The notes beneath the pieces are model-generated. The model was not told where the DNA came from. It did not search any database and saw only the letters and a list, made by a program, of their open reading frames with translations. A stretch of 64,000 bases of DNA, from NCBI GenBank assembly GCA_903910385.1, contig CAIVZM010000075.1:1-64000 (forward strand), in the 5' to 3' direction. Position numbers and translations under genes: made by a program. Shown piece by piece: positions 63,635 to 64,000 of this stretch (the first letter of the stretch is position 1; each line of letters begins with the position of its first letter). Source of the DNA: an uncultured Armatimonadota bacterium (lineage in GTDB: Bacteria; Armatimonadota; Armatimonadia; Armatimonadales; Armatimonadaceae).

Positions 63635-63680
63635 TAGTCATCAGGCCACCTAACCTTTAATCTGTTTTGGCTTAAATAGG

Positions 63681-63717
63681 GACGGTTCTCCGGTTGAACA
63701 TCAACCGGAGAACCGTC
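63681..63717 (+). terminator. Intrinsic terminator
   Basis: Perfect 17-bp arms (GACGGTTCTCCGGTTGA at 63681-63697 and its complement at 63701-63717) with an ACA loop, followed by TCTTTGTTTT. It ends the Spy-like gene. Confidence 0.9.
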
Positions 63718-63811
63718 TCTTTGTTTTGTGAACTCATCGACAGAATTTTGCATGACCGTCGTCTTGAATCATCCAAAAGATTTTTACAAATATATTGATA
63801 AATTTCTTTGT

Positions 63812-63854
63812 TGTGATGCATATCACGGAGGATGAGTAAAAAAACGCCTATGCT
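63812..63854 (+). promoter_or_regulatory. CRP/FNR-type site and -10 box of the last gene
   Basis: TGTGA-N6-TCACG at 63812-63827 matches the CRP consensus half-sites. TATGCT (63849-63854) could be the -10 box; transcription would then start near 63861, which puts the site centre at about -41.5, the class II activator position. The upstream stretch is AT-rich, and no -35 box is seen. Confidence 0.6.
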
Positions 63855-63899
63855 GGAAATGAAGCAGTACGGAGTTCTACACCGGGAGGTAATTCAACA

Positions 63900-64000
63900 A
63901 TGGAGCGTCACAAAAAGAATCTTGAAGAAGTATCCTGTGTTAACAGGGAGCTTGCGCCAACCCTTAACATCAGTGATCTGTATGAGCAGGCATATTGCCG
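63900..64000 (+). CDS. 5' end of an unrecognised gene (cut by window edge)
   Basis: ATG at 63900 opens a frame that runs to the end of the window (34 codons, MERHKKNLEEVSCVNRELAP then TLNISDLYEQAYC). GGGAGGT stands 10 nt upstream, and a CRP-like promoter precedes it, so it is very likely a real gene. Too little is visible to name a function. Confidence 0.7.
   Translation, partial: MERHKKNLEEVSCVNRELAPTLNISDLYEQAYC

Overview
The window looks like chromosomal DNA of a moderately GC-rich bacterium, most likely Armatimonadota. The best clue is a pair of DUF1559 pilin-like genes (3319-4314, 4573-5562) whose N-termini carry the [15 protein letters not shown] signature usual in that phylum; this assignment is an inference. 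I found no rRNA, tRNA or CRISPR array. Two mobile elements are visible: the 3' end of a tnpB (IS200/IS605 type) at the left edge and a complete IS5-family element at 38972-39843.

Layout. 1-12 kb: ABC-2 exporter genes with a SIMPL protein between them, two pilin-like genes, two tandem DUF4139 genes, an orphan FecCD permease. 11-20 kb: rluD, lgt, lspA, ileS, accA, accD (all minus), then pheA on the plus strand. 20-32 kb: an ECF sigma factor with a zinc anti-sigma factor, MTA phosphorylase, a GAF histidine kinase, an amino-sugar cluster (nanE, ROK kinase, DUF4127, divergent GH43), tsaD and a VapBC-like toxin-antitoxin pair. 32-46 kb: a second SIMPL protein, dedA, accB-hom-thrC, an archaeal-type methyltransferase, a dehydrogenase gene split by the IS, rqcH/hemB, kdgK-eda and an AAA_14/DUF4143 ATPase. 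46-64 kb: a proline-rich pentapeptide protein, acetamidase, a zinc peptidase, a molybdenum hydroxylase operon (iorA-iorB-xdhC-mocA), mtaB, hisN, HIT, a Lon-N protein, DinB and a two-component system divergent from a Spy/CpxP-like protein. A truncated CDS behind a CRP-like site runs off the right edge.

The strongest unexpected signals are regulatory. Upstream of ileS there is what reads as a complete ribosome-mediated attenuator: a 26-codon leader peptide with an Ile cluster (I-V-R-I-I, two ATA codons), its stop codon inside an antiterminator arm, and an intrinsic terminator ending about 60 nt before ileS. More than a dozen genes also have a -10 hexamer (TAnnnT type) only 5-6 nt before the start codon and no Shine-Dalgarno, which points to widespread leaderless mRNAs; the clearest cases are before 58512 (TTGACA-N17-CATAAT-N5-ATG) and 45385 (TTGAAA-N17-TAAAAT-N6-GTG, inside a double palindromic operator). 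Other genes such as the DUF4139, mtaB and iorA genes have normal ribosome binding sites, so the genome appears to mix both modes.
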